From the NCBI RefSeq assembly GCF_009372215.1, contig NZ_LWRV01000108.1, positions 1-57,175 of the forward strand: a DNA stretch of 57,175 nucleotides, in the 5' to 3' direction. Shown here piece by piece: positions 35,550 to 45,053 of the stretch; positions within the stretch are counted from its first letter, which is position 1, and each line of letters begins with the position of its first letter. The DNA comes from Acinetobacter portensis. Its GTDB lineage: Bacteria; Pseudomonadota; Gammaproteobacteria; Pseudomonadales; Moraxellaceae. Both the position numbers and the translations under genes were made by a program. The notes under the pieces were generated by a model that saw only the letters and a list, made by a program, of their open reading frames with translations, made no database searches and was not told the DNA's origin.

Positions 35550-35999
35550 ATGATGACAACTTATAAGCATATTTTAGTCCCTGTCGACGAGTCTCCTATT
35601 TCTTATGCTGCTGTTGAGCAAGCGCTATCCTTAGCAAAAGAATTGAATAGTGAAGTTACTGTCATGAGTGTAATTGCAATTGACCCTTTGGTTGGCATCG
35701 ACTTTTATAAAATTGCACCTGCAATTACGGACTACTTCATGCAAGCTGAAAAAAATGCTCAGCTACGTTTAACAGATATTGAACGTCTTTTTATTCGGGA
35801 TGGAATTTCTGTCAATACTAAAGTCATTCGTGGCGTTTCAGCCTCTGAAGGTATTATTGGCATAGCGGATGAAGTGAGCGCAGACTTAATTATTATGGGA
35901 TCTCACGGACATACAGGTTTTAAGAAAATGGTTTTGGGCAGCGTTGCACAAAATGTACTAACCCAATCGCCTATTCCTGTACTCATTATTAAAGTTTAA
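35550..35999 (+). CDS. Universal stress protein, UspA family (second copy)
   Basis: A 149-residue paralogue of the preceding gene, similar along its whole length: YKHILVPVDESPISYAAVEQA at the start and IIMGSHGHTGFKKMVLGSVAQNVL with the ATP-binding glycines at the end. The middle differs most (FIRDGISVNTKVIRG against FATAEGVEAELKIIKG), so the duplication is not recent. Two adjacent ATG codons mark the start, with an AAGGA site just upstream. A strong terminator follows. Confidence 0.92.
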   Translation: MMTTYKHILVPVDESPISYAAVEQALSLAKELNSEVTVMSVIAIDPLVGIDFYKIAPAITDYFMQAEKNAQLRLTDIERLFIRDGISVNTKVIRGVSASEGIIGIADEVSADLIIMGSHGHTGFKKMVLGSVAQNVLTQSPIPVLIIKV

Positions 36000-36025
36000 G
36001 TGAAAAATAAATATCTTAAAACACA

Positions 36026-36051
36026 AAAAAGCCCGTCTAAACGGGCTTTTT
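36026..36051. terminator. Terminator after the second usp gene
   Basis: AAAAAGCCCGT/ACGGGCTTTTT with a four-base CTAA loop. Also serves the converging small gene. Confidence 0.9.
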
Positions 36052-36064
36052 ATAGATTAACGAA

Positions 36065-36289
36065 CTATACGCGATGTGGTAGATAGTACATTTGGTTTAA
36101 AGCTGTATAAAAACTACGACGGTCTTGATTTAATTCAATTTCACGACCAGATTCTAATAAAATATTTAATCCAACATTTACCCAAATAAAACCTTCGCGC
36201 GTATTTTGCATTTTTTTTGAAGGTACCAGGGATACTACAATTTCACTACCATTAATTGCTTTCGCAACCAATTGATTACTATTACTCAA
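36065..36289 (-). CDS. Small conserved-looking protein of unknown function
   Basis: A 74-residue protein with no signal peptide or membrane helix. It opens SNSNQLVAKAINGSEIVVSLVPSK (beta-rich), continues WVNVGLNILLESGREIEL and ends YYLPHRV, suggesting a small beta-barrel or sheet protein. The start is a TTG with GGTG upstream, the best available in frame. Its stop lies 13 bases from a bidirectional terminator, which supports a real gene. I do not recognise the family. Confidence 0.65.
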   Translation of the reverse strand: MSNSNQLVAKAINGSEIVVSLVPSKKMQNTREGFIWVNVGLNILLESGREIELNQDRRSFYTALNQMYYLPHRV

Positions 36290-36456
36290 TATTTACACCA
36301 ATTTAATTTAGATTTACGCGTTCACTTTGGAACATTTATAACAGAAGAATTAGACATCTAGAAATATCGCTAAAACGATAAATGAGAGGAGAAATAGAAT
36401 GTTTTTATTGTCTGTGCAGGTATTATAACACAACTTTATTGATTTATCCAATTAAA

Positions 36457-36486
36457 AACTCTTTACTACCGAAATAGTAAAGAGTT
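36457..36486 (-). terminator. Terminator of pepN
   Basis: Twelve-pair perfect stem AACTCTTTACTA/TAGTAAAGAGTT with a six-base loop. A T-rich tail follows on the minus strand. Confidence 0.85.
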
Positions 36487-36507
36487 CAAATTTAAACGGC
36501 TTTTAAT

Positions 36508-39117
36508 TTAAACATTTAGCATGCTATTTAAAGTTTCAGATACGTTTTTAGATTTAACTAACGGCTTCAATGCTTCAAGTTCAGCTTTCACTTGTGAACG
36601 TTGTGGTTCAGCAAGCGTATACCAACGCGATAAAGCTTGAAGTAAACGAGAACCCACAATTGGGTTTTTCTCATCTAAGTACTTCGCTAAATTAATAAAA
36701 TGCTGAACACCAAAGCTCCAAGTGTTCACAGGATTAGCGTTTAAGCCACCTGTTACAGAACGAATTCTGTTTGGTGTTCCTAAATCGTAATCAGGATGTG
36801 AAGTTAAATACTCAATAGTTTCCACATTTGCTTTAGGATGTGCCGCTTGCACCATAAACCATTGGTCCATAGATAAAGCTTCATCTTTAAAACGTAAGTA
36901 GAAATCGATTAATGCTGCTTCCGCTTGAGGTGCATCATTCCAAACCAAGACACGCAAAGCACCTAAACGCTCAGACATATTTTTAGTCGATTTATATTGC
37001 GCATCTGCAAGCTCAAATGCAGATTCATCACCCTGACGAGCAATCATGGCTAAAAGAATATTTTTAAGCGCACGAACACCCATTGCTTGAGAAAACTCAC
37101 TTTGTGAATCTGGATCTAATGCTAAATATGCATCTTTGCTAAAGTCAGCAAAAGCTTGCGCTAAAGTCACAAGTAAATCATTACGCTTCGTTTGAATATC
37201 GACAGGATTATAGTTTGCATCAATACGGCTACCCAAATAACCTTCTGTTGGCACATCAAACAAACGTGAAGCGAGCAAAGGATCTTTTTGCATAACTTCA
37301 GGCACTGTATTTTTCATTGCCTGAATATAAATATCAGATGCATGACCATTCAACAAAATACGCTCTAACAATGTTTGGGTTGCTTGCCATTGGTTAAAAC
37401 CATTGGTTTCATATTGCAATAAGAACGCAAGATCTTCATCTGAATAGTTAAACTCAAGATTTACAGGCGCAGAGAAATTACGAAGTAATGACACTACTGG
37501 TTTTGTCATTACATTTTTAAATTCTATCGTCGCTTCATCTTGCTCAAACAAATACACACCATCTTTCACACCATTTTCAAATAGTGCTTCAGAATCAAGT
37601 ACAAGCTGTTCACCCGTTTGCGCATCAAATAAAGCCAATGCAACAGGAATTGGAACTGATTTTAAATTTGGATATTTTGCATGTGCTTTTAAGCTTTGTT
37701 TTAGGCTTAAACGATATGTCTGCGTAGTCGCATCATACTCACCTTTTGCTTCTAATTTTGGCGTACCTGGTTGGTTATACCAAGTTAAGAAGTTCGATAA
37801 ATCGACACCCGAACCTGCTGTAAGTGCAGCAACCCAATCTTCAACAGTTACGGCTTGACCATCATGACGTTTGAAATATTCATCTGTACCTTTACGGAAT
37901 TTTTCTTTGCCTAAAAGTGTTGCCATCATGCGGTTAATTTCCGCACCTTTTTCATAAACTGTTGCTGTATAGAAGTTATTAATTTCCACAAAGTGATCTG
38001 GACGTGGCGGATGCGACAATGGACCTGAATCTTCAGGGAACTGATGCCCTTTTAAAACAGCCACATCATCAATACGTTGTACCGCAGCAGATTGTAAATC
38101 TTCTGAGAACGACTGATCACGGAAAACTGTTAAGCCTTCTTTTAAGCACAATTGGAACCAATCACGACAAGTAATACGGTTACCTGTCCAGTTATGGAAA
38201 TACTCATGCGCAATCACCGCTTGAACCTGCATAATTGCTGCATCAGTTGTGTATTCTTCATCAGCCAATACACATGAGGTATTAAAGATGTTTAAACCTT
38301 TATTTTCCATTGCACCCATGTTGAATGCGCTTGTTGCCACAATCATGTAGTTATCTAAATCGTATGGAAGACCGTAATGCTCTTCATCCCAACGCATAGA
38401 ATGCTTCAAAGCTTCCATTGCGATATGGCATTTTGGAATATCTTTTTCTTCTGCATAAATTTCCAAGGCAACATCACGACCTTCAGATGTCACGTAACGA
38501 TCTTTAAGTACCGCCAAGTCACCAATGACGCAAGCAAATAAATAGGCAGGTTTTTTGGTTGGATCTTGCCAAATCGTATAATGACGACCGTCACCCGCTT
38601 CACCTGCTTCAATTAAGTTACCATTGGCAAGTAAGACAGGATATTTTTTATCGGCTTCTACACGTGTGGTAAATAATGAAAGAACATCCGGACGATCTGG
38701 ATAGAAAGTAATTTTACGGAAACCTTCTGGTTCATTTTGGGTCACAAATAAATCTGAACCTGCCAAATACAATCCTTCAAGCATGGTATTTGTTTCAGGA
38801 TGGATAATTACTTGAGTTTCAATAATGGCATCATTTGGTGCATTTTCAATCACAAGCTGTTCAGAATCGAGCTTATACTCACTACTCGTAAGTTGCTTAC
38901 CGTTAAGCAGAATAGATTTTAACTCTAGATCACGACCTAAAAGTACTAAATCGCCTGCTGTTTGGCGTTGCATCACCAATTTTGTATTTACATTGGTATG
39001 ATCGGCAAAAACTTGAATATCTAAATGAATAGAGTCGACCAGAAAAGATGGTTTTTGATAATCTTTTAAATAGACAGTCTGATCTGCCTGTACCATTGGG
39101 TTTGCCGCAATATTCAT
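36508..39117 (-). CDS. pepN: Aminopeptidase N
   Basis: Zinc-dependent M1 aminopeptidase of 869 residues, the main cytoplasmic enzyme that removes N-terminal residues from peptides. The substrate-recognition motif GAMEN is near residue 268 (FNMGAMENKGLNIF), and the zinc site HEYFHNWTGNR starts near residue 304 with the second zinc Glu in LKEGLTVFRDQ. The C-terminal ARM-like helical domain extends to the end. Length and layout match E. coli PepN (870). An AGGAT ribosome site precedes the ATG. It is monocistronic. Confidence 0.97.
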   Translation of the reverse strand: MNIAANPMVQADQTVYLKDYQKPSFLVDSIHLDIQVFADHTNVNTKLVMQRQTAGDLVLLGRDLELKSILLNGKQLTSSEYKLDSEQLVIENAPNDAIIETQVIIHPETNTMLEGLYLAGSDLFVTQNEPEGFRKITFYPDRPDVLSLFTTRVEADKKYPVLLANGNLIEAGEAGDGRHYTIWQDPTKKPAYLFACVIGDLAVLKDRYVTSEGRDVALEIYAEEKDIPKCHIAMEALKHSMRWDEEHYGLPYDLDNYMIVATSAFNMGAMENKGLNIFNTSCVLADEEYTTDAAIMQVQAVIAHEYFHNWTGNRITCRDWFQLCLKEGLTVFRDQSFSEDLQSAAVQRIDDVAVLKGHQFPEDSGPLSHPPRPDHFVEINNFYTATVYEKGAEINRMMATLLGKEKFRKGTDEYFKRHDGQAVTVEDWVAALTAGSGVDLSNFLTWYNQPGTPKLEAKGEYDATTQTYRLSLKQSLKAHAKYPNLKSVPIPVALALFDAQTGEQLVLDSEALFENGVKDGVYLFEQDEATIEFKNVMTKPVVSLLRNFSAPVNLEFNYSDEDLAFLLQYETNGFNQWQATQTLLERILLNGHASDIYIQAMKNTVPEVMQKDPLLASRLFDVPTEGYLGSRIDANYNPVDIQTKRNDLLVTLAQAFADFSKDAYLALDPDSQSEFSQAMGVRALKNILLAMIARQGDESAFELADAQYKSTKNMSERLGALRVLVWNDAPQAEAALIDFYLRFKDEALSMDQWFMVQAAHPKANVETIEYLTSHPDYDLGTPNRIRSVTGGLNANPVNTWSFGVQHFINLAKYLDEKNPIVGSRLLQALSRWYTLAEPQRSQVKAELEALKPLVKSKNVSETLNSMLNV

Positions 39118-39456
39118 GTTGTATCCTACTGTTGTTTTAGCTCAGACTTTCTTGTCAAGATTTACGATCATACGTCAACTTCCAAGATCTGTCTTTGCAA
39201 TTCATCTGCCTTTATATATGGGACTTTGACGCAATTTTTCAATATAAAACAATTGAATTTATTCGATTTATAATTCTAATTTCTAAAATTGAACAGCCCC
39301 TTGAAACAGATTAGATACAAATACACCTAAATCAAAAACCAATTATTTTAATAATTTTTAAAAATTGATCATTTTGTGCACGATTTTTGCTTATTTAAAA
39401 TCAAGTGCAAATGCACATCATCTCAAACCTTTAAAACAAAAAATCTGGGGTATAAA
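39118..39456. other. Divergent intergenic region between pepN and a small gene
   Basis: A 339-base AT-rich stretch. It should hold the promoters of pepN and of the gene at 39457. No specific operator or RNA gene was recognised. Confidence 0.45.
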
Positions 39457-39714
39457 ATGTATATTAAAGATCATATCGTACGCATAGAAAATATTAAAAC
39501 TCTGCATGCATTAGATGCAGCAAATATTAACCATAAAGTCATTGCGCTGTTTATGACCTGTGAAGGAATTCCGCTTAAAGAATTCGAGGTAAGTGCTATT
39601 TTAAATAGCTTTGATTCTTTGGGTAGCAAAAAAATTCCTTCAAAAAAAGTTCAAGCTTTACTTAAAGCCAAACAGCTCAGTGAAGATGATGATACCTTTC
39701 CATGTCCTGTGTAA
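39457..39714 (+). CDS. Small protein of unknown function
   Basis: An 85-residue protein without membrane helix or signal peptide. MYIKDHIVRIENIKTLHALD begins it; a central helical stretch (NINHKVIALFMTCEGIPLKEFEVSAILNSF in two segments) is followed by a Lys-rich piece and an acidic tail ending DDTFPCPV. The start at 39457 has a GGGG ribosome site six bases upstream; an earlier in-frame ATG lacks one and would add a Cys-rich unsupported stretch. A terminator follows 18 bases after the stop codon. I do not recognise the family. Confidence 0.7.
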   Translation: MYIKDHIVRIENIKTLHALDAANINHKVIALFMTCEGIPLKEFEVSAILNSFDSLGSKKIPSKKVQALLKAKQLSEDDDTFPCPV

Positions 39715-39731
39715 TTTAAGATGAATCAGAT

Positions 39732-39758
39732 AAAAATACGGTTTTATACCGTATTTTT
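39732..39758 (+). terminator. Terminator of the small gene at 39457
   Basis: AAAAATACGGT/ACCGTATTTTT with a five-base loop. Confidence 0.9.
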
Positions 39759-39872
39759 ATTGCCTACCGTTCAATCTTAATCCCATGAATAGATCTTAAA
39801 TACCGCAAATCAAATTTATCCTTCATCGCTTCTGTGTATAATCAAATAAGACGATTATTTAGATGGATTATT

Positions 39873-41033
39873 ATGCTTCAAATTCTCCAAAAACAGCTTG
39901 ATGAAAGTTCACAATGTCCTTTGTGTCGTGCATCTATGAATTGGATTGAAGCAGAAGAATTCGATAAAGAAATTTATTATCACGAATGTATCAGTTGTTC
40001 ACATAAAGTTTTTCAAGACGCTAAAACCAATTGCCATTGCGACACCTGCACATCGCAACGTAAAAAGCTCATGAAAGAAACCATGCAACAAGAACAACAA
40101 AAAATTAAGAAAAAAAGCAAAGATATTGTTGAATACGACCTTAACCATCTCAGTTTTTTAAATAAGTTATTTTTACTTGGTTTATTAGATGAGTTAGTCG
40201 ATGAACACACTGGACATCAAGAGTTTATAGATTGGGATCAACTTAAATACCGCCCAATCAGTCCGAATTATTTTTTTCAAAGCCACCTTGTCAAACAATT
40301 GGTGAAAGATAATATTTTAGTGGCTAAAGAGTTCAGTGATTCTGCCCAACAATATTATATAAATATACGTTTAGATGGATATTCAGAACCAAGCCTTTTC
40401 AGTATTACTCAACAATTAAGAAATTGGTTTTATCAAAATTTGGCTTTAGGTGTACCCTTCAAATCTTCCGATGAAGTGAAAGATACTTTACACCTTTTAC
40501 TTTACCAAGAAATTGTACAATTTATGCAATTCTATTGCAGAACTTGGGGCGTACAAATTGCAGGAAATCTAAGTTTCCAAGCTTTTTGCTTCCGTTTAAT
40601 GGAATCTCTTGCAGTGGGGCAAATTTATTATTTAATTCAAAATGCTTTGGAATACTTACATACACAAAAAGCATTACAACCTCGAAATGAAAATTTCATT
40701 AATACAAATTTATTGAAAAAAACCTTACAGCAGTATCGTGAACGCGCCCTGACAGAAAAATGGGAAACATCTACATTACCCCGCCCTCATAACATTCCAC
40801 TGAGTAGAATGAGTGAAATTCTGTTTTATAGATTTTTAGGCTACGACGAAAAAATCTTTTTCCAACCCTTCTGGCGCTCATGGAAAAAAATCGAGCCACG
40901 TTTGAAATTCTATTCGTTAAAACGTTGTATGTACTGTGGTTCAAATGAATTAACTGTCGATTATGATGCCGAAGATTACGTTTCTTTGTATTGCCGTAAT
41001 TGTAAACATCAAGACCATTATTTCACTCATTAA
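39873..41033 (+). CDS. Protein of unknown function with zinc ribbons at both ends
   Basis: A 386-residue soluble protein that I cannot place. The N-terminus has CPLC and CISC pairs (about residues 15-45), then CHCDTC near residue 55, resembling a zinc ribbon plus a knuckle. A Lys/Gln-rich helix follows (about 60-85). The middle, about 90-330, is mostly helical with many aromatic residues. The C-terminus has CMYC and CRNC pairs, a second ribbon. The start at 39873 follows the TGGA-like site and precedes MLQILQKQ; an upstream ATG at 39834 is less likely. It is 42 bases upstream of thiM and may be co-transcribed. No nuclease or polymerase motif was recognised. Confidence 0.75.
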   Translation: MLQILQKQLDESSQCPLCRASMNWIEAEEFDKEIYYHECISCSHKVFQDAKTNCHCDTCTSQRKKLMKETMQQEQQKIKKKSKDIVEYDLNHLSFLNKLFLLGLLDELVDEHTGHQEFIDWDQLKYRPISPNYFFQSHLVKQLVKDNILVAKEFSDSAQQYYINIRLDGYSEPSLFSITQQLRNWFYQNLALGVPFKSSDEVKDTLHLLLYQEIVQFMQFYCRTWGVQIAGNLSFQAFCFRLMESLAVGQIYYLIQNALEYLHTQKALQPRNENFINTNLLKKTLQQYRERALTEKWETSTLPRPHNIPLSRMSEILFYRFLGYDEKIFFQPFWRSWKKIEPRLKFYSLKRCMYCGSNELTVDYDAEDYVSLYCRNCKHQDHYFTH

Positions 41034-41075
41034 GCACCCAGTTTTATAGAAATTATTGCGAGCTATAGATAAGTT

Positions 41076-41906
41076 ATGAATGCTTCTGCCCAACTTAAAG
41101 CACAAATTTTAGATCAAGTCATTGAAGCTTGGACTCAATTACAAGCTCAACAACCACTAGTACACTGTATTACCAATAGCGTTGCAGCAAATTACGTTGC
41201 CAATATTCTTTTGGCAGCAGGCGCATCTCCCGCCATGATTGACAACCCTTTTGAGGCTGAAAGTTTTGCTAAAATTTCAGGTGCAATTAGCATTAATACA
41301 GGCACGCCCACATCTGAACAAACAGAAGCCATGAAAATTGCGGCAAAAACCTGTTTTGAAAACAATAAACCGTGGGTGCTTGACCCTGTTGGCTATAGCG
41401 CAATTTTAGCTTGGCGTTCTGAAACCGTGGATGAATTAGTTAAATATAAGCCAAGCATTATTCGAGGCAATGCATCTGAAATAAGTACGCTTGCAGGTAA
41501 TCAAAATCAATCTAAAGGTGTCGATAGCACCTTAAATAGTGCTGATGTTTATACGCAAGCAAAAAGTTTACTCACTCAAACAGAATGTGTTGCCATTTCA
41601 GGTGAATCAGATTTTATTATTACAAAAGACCTTCAAGCTGTAGTGAAAATTAATGGCGGCTCTTTTTTACAACCTAAAGTAACTGCAACAGGTTGTGCCT
41701 TAGGTGCATTAATTGCAGCCTATTCAGCAATCACGCAACCGAGTATTGCTGCTATTACAGCGCATATTCACTTTGCAGTTGCAGGTAAACTAGCATTTGA
41801 GAAGACACAATCTGTAGGTGGTTTTAACGTCGCTTTTATAGATGAAATTTACACAATGAATGCAAAAAAACTTCAAGATTATGCAGATATTGAAATAATA
41901 CAATAA
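41076..41906 (+). CDS. thiM: Hydroxyethylthiazole kinase
   Basis: Phosphorylates 4-methyl-5-(2-hydroxyethyl)thiazole to salvage the thiazole half of thiamine. The 276 residues show the ribokinase-like fold with VHCITNSVAANYVANILLAAGASP, NTGTPTSEQTEAM, WVLDPVGYSA, IIRGNASEI and the phosphate-site TATGCALGALIAAY, in which the Cys is conserved. Length slightly above E. coli ThiM (262). No thiamine pyrophosphate riboswitch fits in the 42 bases before it. No thiD or thiE partner is adjacent, so the rest of the salvage pathway lies elsewhere. A hairpin follows. Confidence 0.94.
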   Translation: MNASAQLKAQILDQVIEAWTQLQAQQPLVHCITNSVAANYVANILLAAGASPAMIDNPFEAESFAKISGAISINTGTPTSEQTEAMKIAAKTCFENNKPWVLDPVGYSAILAWRSETVDELVKYKPSIIRGNASEISTLAGNQNQSKGVDSTLNSADVYTQAKSLLTQTECVAISGESDFIITKDLQAVVKINGGSFLQPKVTATGCALGALIAAYSAITQPSIAAITAHIHFAVAGKLAFEKTQSVGGFNVAFIDEIYTMNAKKLQDYADIEIIQ

Positions 41907-41914
41907 CTTATTTT

Positions 41915-41946
41915 ATAAAGGCTGAATATTTAAGTTCAGCCTTTAT
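41915..41946 (+). terminator. Terminator of thiM
   Basis: ATAAAGGCTGAA/TTCAGCCTTTAT with an eight-base loop, nine bases after the stop codon. The T run is short. Confidence 0.75.
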
Positions 41947-42675
41947 CATTAGATATAACAGAGAGATCAATCATAAGTTCAATAGTTTTCAATCCACACA
42001 TATGCACCTTTTGCCAATCCATCAATATTAAATCATCCGAATTCAGCTTAAAAATAATCAAGATTTGAGATAAATCGTCAGTTCTTTTTTCTTAAATCAA
42101 GAAGTCAAAAAATGGCATTTTGAACATCGATATATCCCAGACTTATTTTGGTTGTTCTCCATTTTATATTCATAAAATGTCAACATTGAAACAGAACCAT
42201 TGATTTATCACTTAATTCACAGCTATATCACTTAATCCAACACTCAACACAAAACACATAAACCATTGTTTTTATGATTATATTTACAAAAACAATGTAA
42301 TAAAATCTTAATTTTAAAATTTTATTTCAAATGTTAAAAGATAAAAAATAGACTTATTTTTCTTAAATATATCGAGTAAATCTGGGTAAAATTATTAGGC
42401 AATCCAATAAAACAAAATCACGATCACATTGAATTTTAATCTGCTTCATTTGAATACATTTAGGCTACATAATTTCAATTCATCATTTTCGCCAATTGTC
42501 CTACAATGTAAAAATTAGTAACAAATAGATAATTTGTCATTTTTTAACATTGCCATTTATCTGCAAAATTTACATTATATAGCCATGTTTTGGCACGACA
42601 CTTCTGCGTCATTTAAAAGAAATTATAAAAAAAATGTAGAATTTTATGCCATAATTAGCAAACTTTGCAGACATC
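41947..42675. other. Long gene-free region upstream of aroQ
   Basis: About 730 AT-rich bases between the thiM terminator and the aroQ leader hairpin. No open frame with a ribosome site, no recognisable structured RNA and no repeat was seen. It is unusually long for this compact region and probably contains the aroQ-accBC promoter near its right end (CATAAT at 42650 is a possible -10). A small RNA gene cannot be excluded. Confidence 0.5.
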
Positions 42676-42694
42676 TTGCAAAGTAACTTTGCAA
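42676..42694 (+). promoter_or_regulatory. Leader hairpin before aroQ-accB-accC
   Basis: TTGCAAAG-TAA-CTTTGCAA is a perfect eight-base inverted repeat just upstream of the aroQ ribosome site (GGAG at 42704). The motif AACTTTGCA also occurs at 42661, 24 bases before its copy in the right arm. It could be an RNA hairpin or a DNA operator. Confidence 0.5.
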
Positions 42695-42715
42695 CTTATA
42701 ATTGGAGCAAGCTGA

Positions 42716-43171
42716 ATGAGTGCGACCATTTTGGTCATTCATGGACCGAATTTAAATTTATTGGGAAAGCGCGAACCTGAAGTTTATGGTTATCTTACTC
42801 TTGAAGATATCAACTTACAGCTCGCAAACCAAGCACAAAAAGCCTCTATTTCTTTAGACACTTTCCAAAGTAATTGGGAAGGTGCAATTGTGGATCGCAT
42901 TCATCAAGCGAAACAAGACGGTACACAATTTATAATTATTAATCCAGCAGCACTTACACACACCTCGGTAGCGCTCAGAGATGCACTATTGGGTGTAGCA
43001 ATACCTTTTGTTGAAGTTCATTTATCTAATGTACATGCACGTGAAGCATTCAGACATCACTCATATTTATCAGATAAAGCTGTTGGCGTCATTTGTGGCT
43101 TAGGTGCAAAAGGCTATGCCTCTGCTCTCGACTTTGCCATCGAAAAAATTCAATCTTCTACACAATCTTAA
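42716..43171 (+). CDS. aroQ: Type II 3-dehydroquinate dehydratase
   Basis: Third step of the shikimate pathway, converting 3-dehydroquinate to 3-dehydroshikimate. The 151 residues have the signature [17 protein letters not shown] with the catalytic Tyr, then [34 protein letters not shown], the [17 protein letters not shown] segment with the catalytic His, and [11 protein letters not shown]. Type II enzymes form dodecamers. A GGAG ribosome site lies before the ATG, 9 bases after the leader hairpin. accB follows after 17 bases, a gene order (aroQ-accB-accC) well known from gammaproteobacteria. Confidence 0.96.
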   Translation: MSATILVIHGPNLNLLGKREPEVYGYLTLEDINLQLANQAQKASISLDTFQSNWEGAIVDRIHQAKQDGTQFIIINPAALTHTSVALRDALLGVAIPFVEVHLSNVHAREAFRHHSYLSDKAVGVICGLGAKGYASALDFAIEKIQSSTQS

Positions 43172-43188
43172 ATTAGGAATACTGTCTC

Positions 43189-43608
43189 ATGGATATCCGT
43201 AAAATCAAGAAACTCATCGATTTGATGATTGAGTCTGACTTACAGGCGATCGAAGTTAAAGAAGGTGATCAATCTATCGCTTTAACTCGTCGAAATCCGG
43301 TTGTCGCGGCAGCAGTTCCAGCAATGCCTACATCTTCTGTAGAAGCTGCTCCTGTTAAAAAGTCACCTCGCGGTGCTGTTGAAACATCGCCTATGGTTGG
43401 TGTTTTCTATACAGCAGCTAGCCCTGGTGAGCCAACATTTATCAAAGTAGGTCAAACCGTTTCTGCGGGTGATACTTTGGGTATTATCGAAGCAATGAAA
43501 ATCATGAACCCAATTGAAGCAACTCAAAGTGGCGTGATTGAAGAAATTTTAGTTAAAAATGGCGAAGTGATTCAATTCGGTCAACCATTATTCCGCTACC
43601 GCGCTTAA
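43189..43608 (+). CDS. accB: Biotin carboxyl carrier protein of acetyl-CoA carboxylase
   Basis: Carries biotin between the carboxylase and transferase halves of acetyl-CoA carboxylase, the first step of fatty acid synthesis. The 139 residues consist of an N-terminal dimerisation segment, [23 protein letters not shown], a Pro/Ala/Val linker (about residues 40-65), and the biotinyl domain with the EAMKIMNP motif; biotin is attached at Lys104. Shorter linker than E. coli AccB (156). An AGGA ribosome site precedes the ATG. accC follows after 17 bases. Confidence 0.97.
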   Translation: MDIRKIKKLIDLMIESDLQAIEVKEGDQSIALTRRNPVVAAAVPAMPTSSVEAAPVKKSPRGAVETSPMVGVFYTAASPGEPTFIKVGQTVSAGDTLGIIEAMKIMNPIEATQSGVIEEILVKNGEVIQFGQPLFRYRA

Positions 43609-43625
43609 GACCTCGGGGATTCACA

Positions 43626-44984
43626 ATGTTGCAAAAAGTTTTAATTGCAAACCGTGGTGAAATTGCTTTACGCATTACACGCGCTTGCAAAACTTTAGGA
43701 ATTAAAACCGTTGGTATTTATTCCGATGCCGATAAAGATCTCATGCATCTTCGTTTCTGTGATGAAGCAGTATGTATTGGTCCAGGTGCAAGTAGTGAAA
43801 GCTATTTAAACATCCCTGCGATTATTACTGCTGCTGAAATTACAGGTGCTGATGCCATTCACCCTGGTTATGGTTTCTTATCTGAAAATGCTGAATTTGC
43901 AGAAATTGTAGAGAATTCAGGTTTTACTTTCATTGGCCCTCGCCCTGAACATATTCGCCTAATGGGGAATAAAGTTTCGGCAATTACGGCAATGCGTAAA
44001 GCAGGTGTTCCTACTGTTCCTGGTTCTGCTCACGCGGTAACACCAACGAATGCAATGGCAGAAGCAAAAGAAATTGGCTTTCCATTGATCGTGAAAGCTG
44101 CTTCTGGCGGTGGTGGTCGTGGTATGCGTATTGTTGAAAGCGTAGATACATTACTCGAATCTGTTCAAGCCGCTCAACGTGATGCTGAAATGTGGTTCAG
44201 TGATGATACTGTCTATATGGAACGTTTTTTACAAAAGCCACGTCATGTAGAAGTGCAAGTTCTTGCAGATGGTAATGGTCATGCAATTCATTTATATGAC
44301 CGTGACTGTTCATTACAACGTCGCCATCAAAAAGTATTAGAAGAAGCTCCTGCTCCAAACTTACCTGAAAAAGCTCGTGCAGATATTTTAGAAGCTTGCG
44401 TAAAAGCTTGTGAACTTATGCAATACCGTGGCGCTGGTACATTTGAGTTCTTGTTTGAAGATGATGAATTCTTCTTTATTGAAATGAATACACGTGTTCA
44501 AGTTGAACATCCTGTGACTGAAATGGTGACAGGTATCGACATTATTGAGCAACAACTTCGAATTGCAGGCGGTCTCGGTTTAAACATTCAACAAAAGGAT
44601 GTTCAAATTAAAGGTCATGCAATTGAATGCCGTATTAATGCAGAAGATCCAACAACTTTCCTACCATCTCCAGGGAAAATTGAGCATTTTTATACACCAG
44701 GCGGTGCAGGTATTCGTCTAGATTCTCATATCTATCAAGGTTATAGCATCCCTCCTTACTATGACTCAATGATTGCTAAACTTATTGCACATGGTAAAGA
44801 TCGTGAAACTTCTATTGCACGTATGAAACAAGCTTTAGATGAAATGATTTTAACGGGAATTAAAACCAATATTCCGTTGCATAAAGATCTTATCTTGCAA
44901 GATAAAAACTTTTGCGAAAAAGCGATGGATATTCATTATCTAGAAAAGCATTTATTAAAACAGTTAGAAGGTCATCAAGATTAA
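43626..44984 (+). CDS. accC: Biotin carboxylase subunit of acetyl-CoA carboxylase
   Basis: ATP-grasp enzyme that carboxylates the biotin of AccB. The 452 residues open [21 protein letters not shown]. They contain [18 protein letters not shown], the glycine-rich ATP loop [34 protein letters not shown] and the catalytic [20 protein letters not shown]. Length agrees with E. coli AccC (449). It is the last gene of aroQ-accB-accC and is followed by a strong terminator. accA and accD are not in the window. Confidence 0.97.
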   Translation: MLQKVLIANRGEIALRITRACKTLGIKTVGIYSDADKDLMHLRFCDEAVCIGPGASSESYLNIPAIITAAEITGADAIHPGYGFLSENAEFAEIVENSGFTFIGPRPEHIRLMGNKVSAITAMRKAGVPTVPGSAHAVTPTNAMAEAKEIGFPLIVKAASGGGGRGMRIVESVDTLLESVQAAQRDAEMWFSDDTVYMERFLQKPRHVEVQVLADGNGHAIHLYDRDCSLQRRHQKVLEEAPAPNLPEKARADILEACVKACELMQYRGAGTFEFLFEDDEFFFIEMNTRVQVEHPVTEMVTGIDIIEQQLRIAGGLGLNIQQKDVQIKGHAIECRINAEDPTTFLPSPGKIEHFYTPGGAGIRLDSHIYQGYSIPPYYDSMIAKLIAHGKDRETSIARMKQALDEMILTGIKTNIPLHKDLILQDKNFCEKAMDIHYLEKHLLKQLEGHQD

Positions 44985-45001
44985 TATCTTCTAAATTGAA
45001 T

Positions 45002-45032
45002 AAAAAAACCGCTTCTAGTAAGCGGTTTTTTT
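45002..45032. terminator. Bidirectional terminator after accC
   Basis: AAAAAAACCGCTT/AAGCGGTTTTTTT with a five-base loop, between converging genes. Confidence 0.92.
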
Positions 45033-45053
45033 ATATCTTGGATGGTTTTTTAA

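Noticed and set aside
34986..35999. Tandem usp genes as a recent duplication or recombination hot spot
   Set aside because: The two proteins differ too much in the middle for a recent event, and the flanking DNA shows no repeats. They are ordinary paralogues.
41034..41075. Thiamine pyrophosphate riboswitch before thiM
   Set aside because: Only 42 bases separate thiM from the preceding gene, too short for the element, and its conserved CUGAGA motif is not there.
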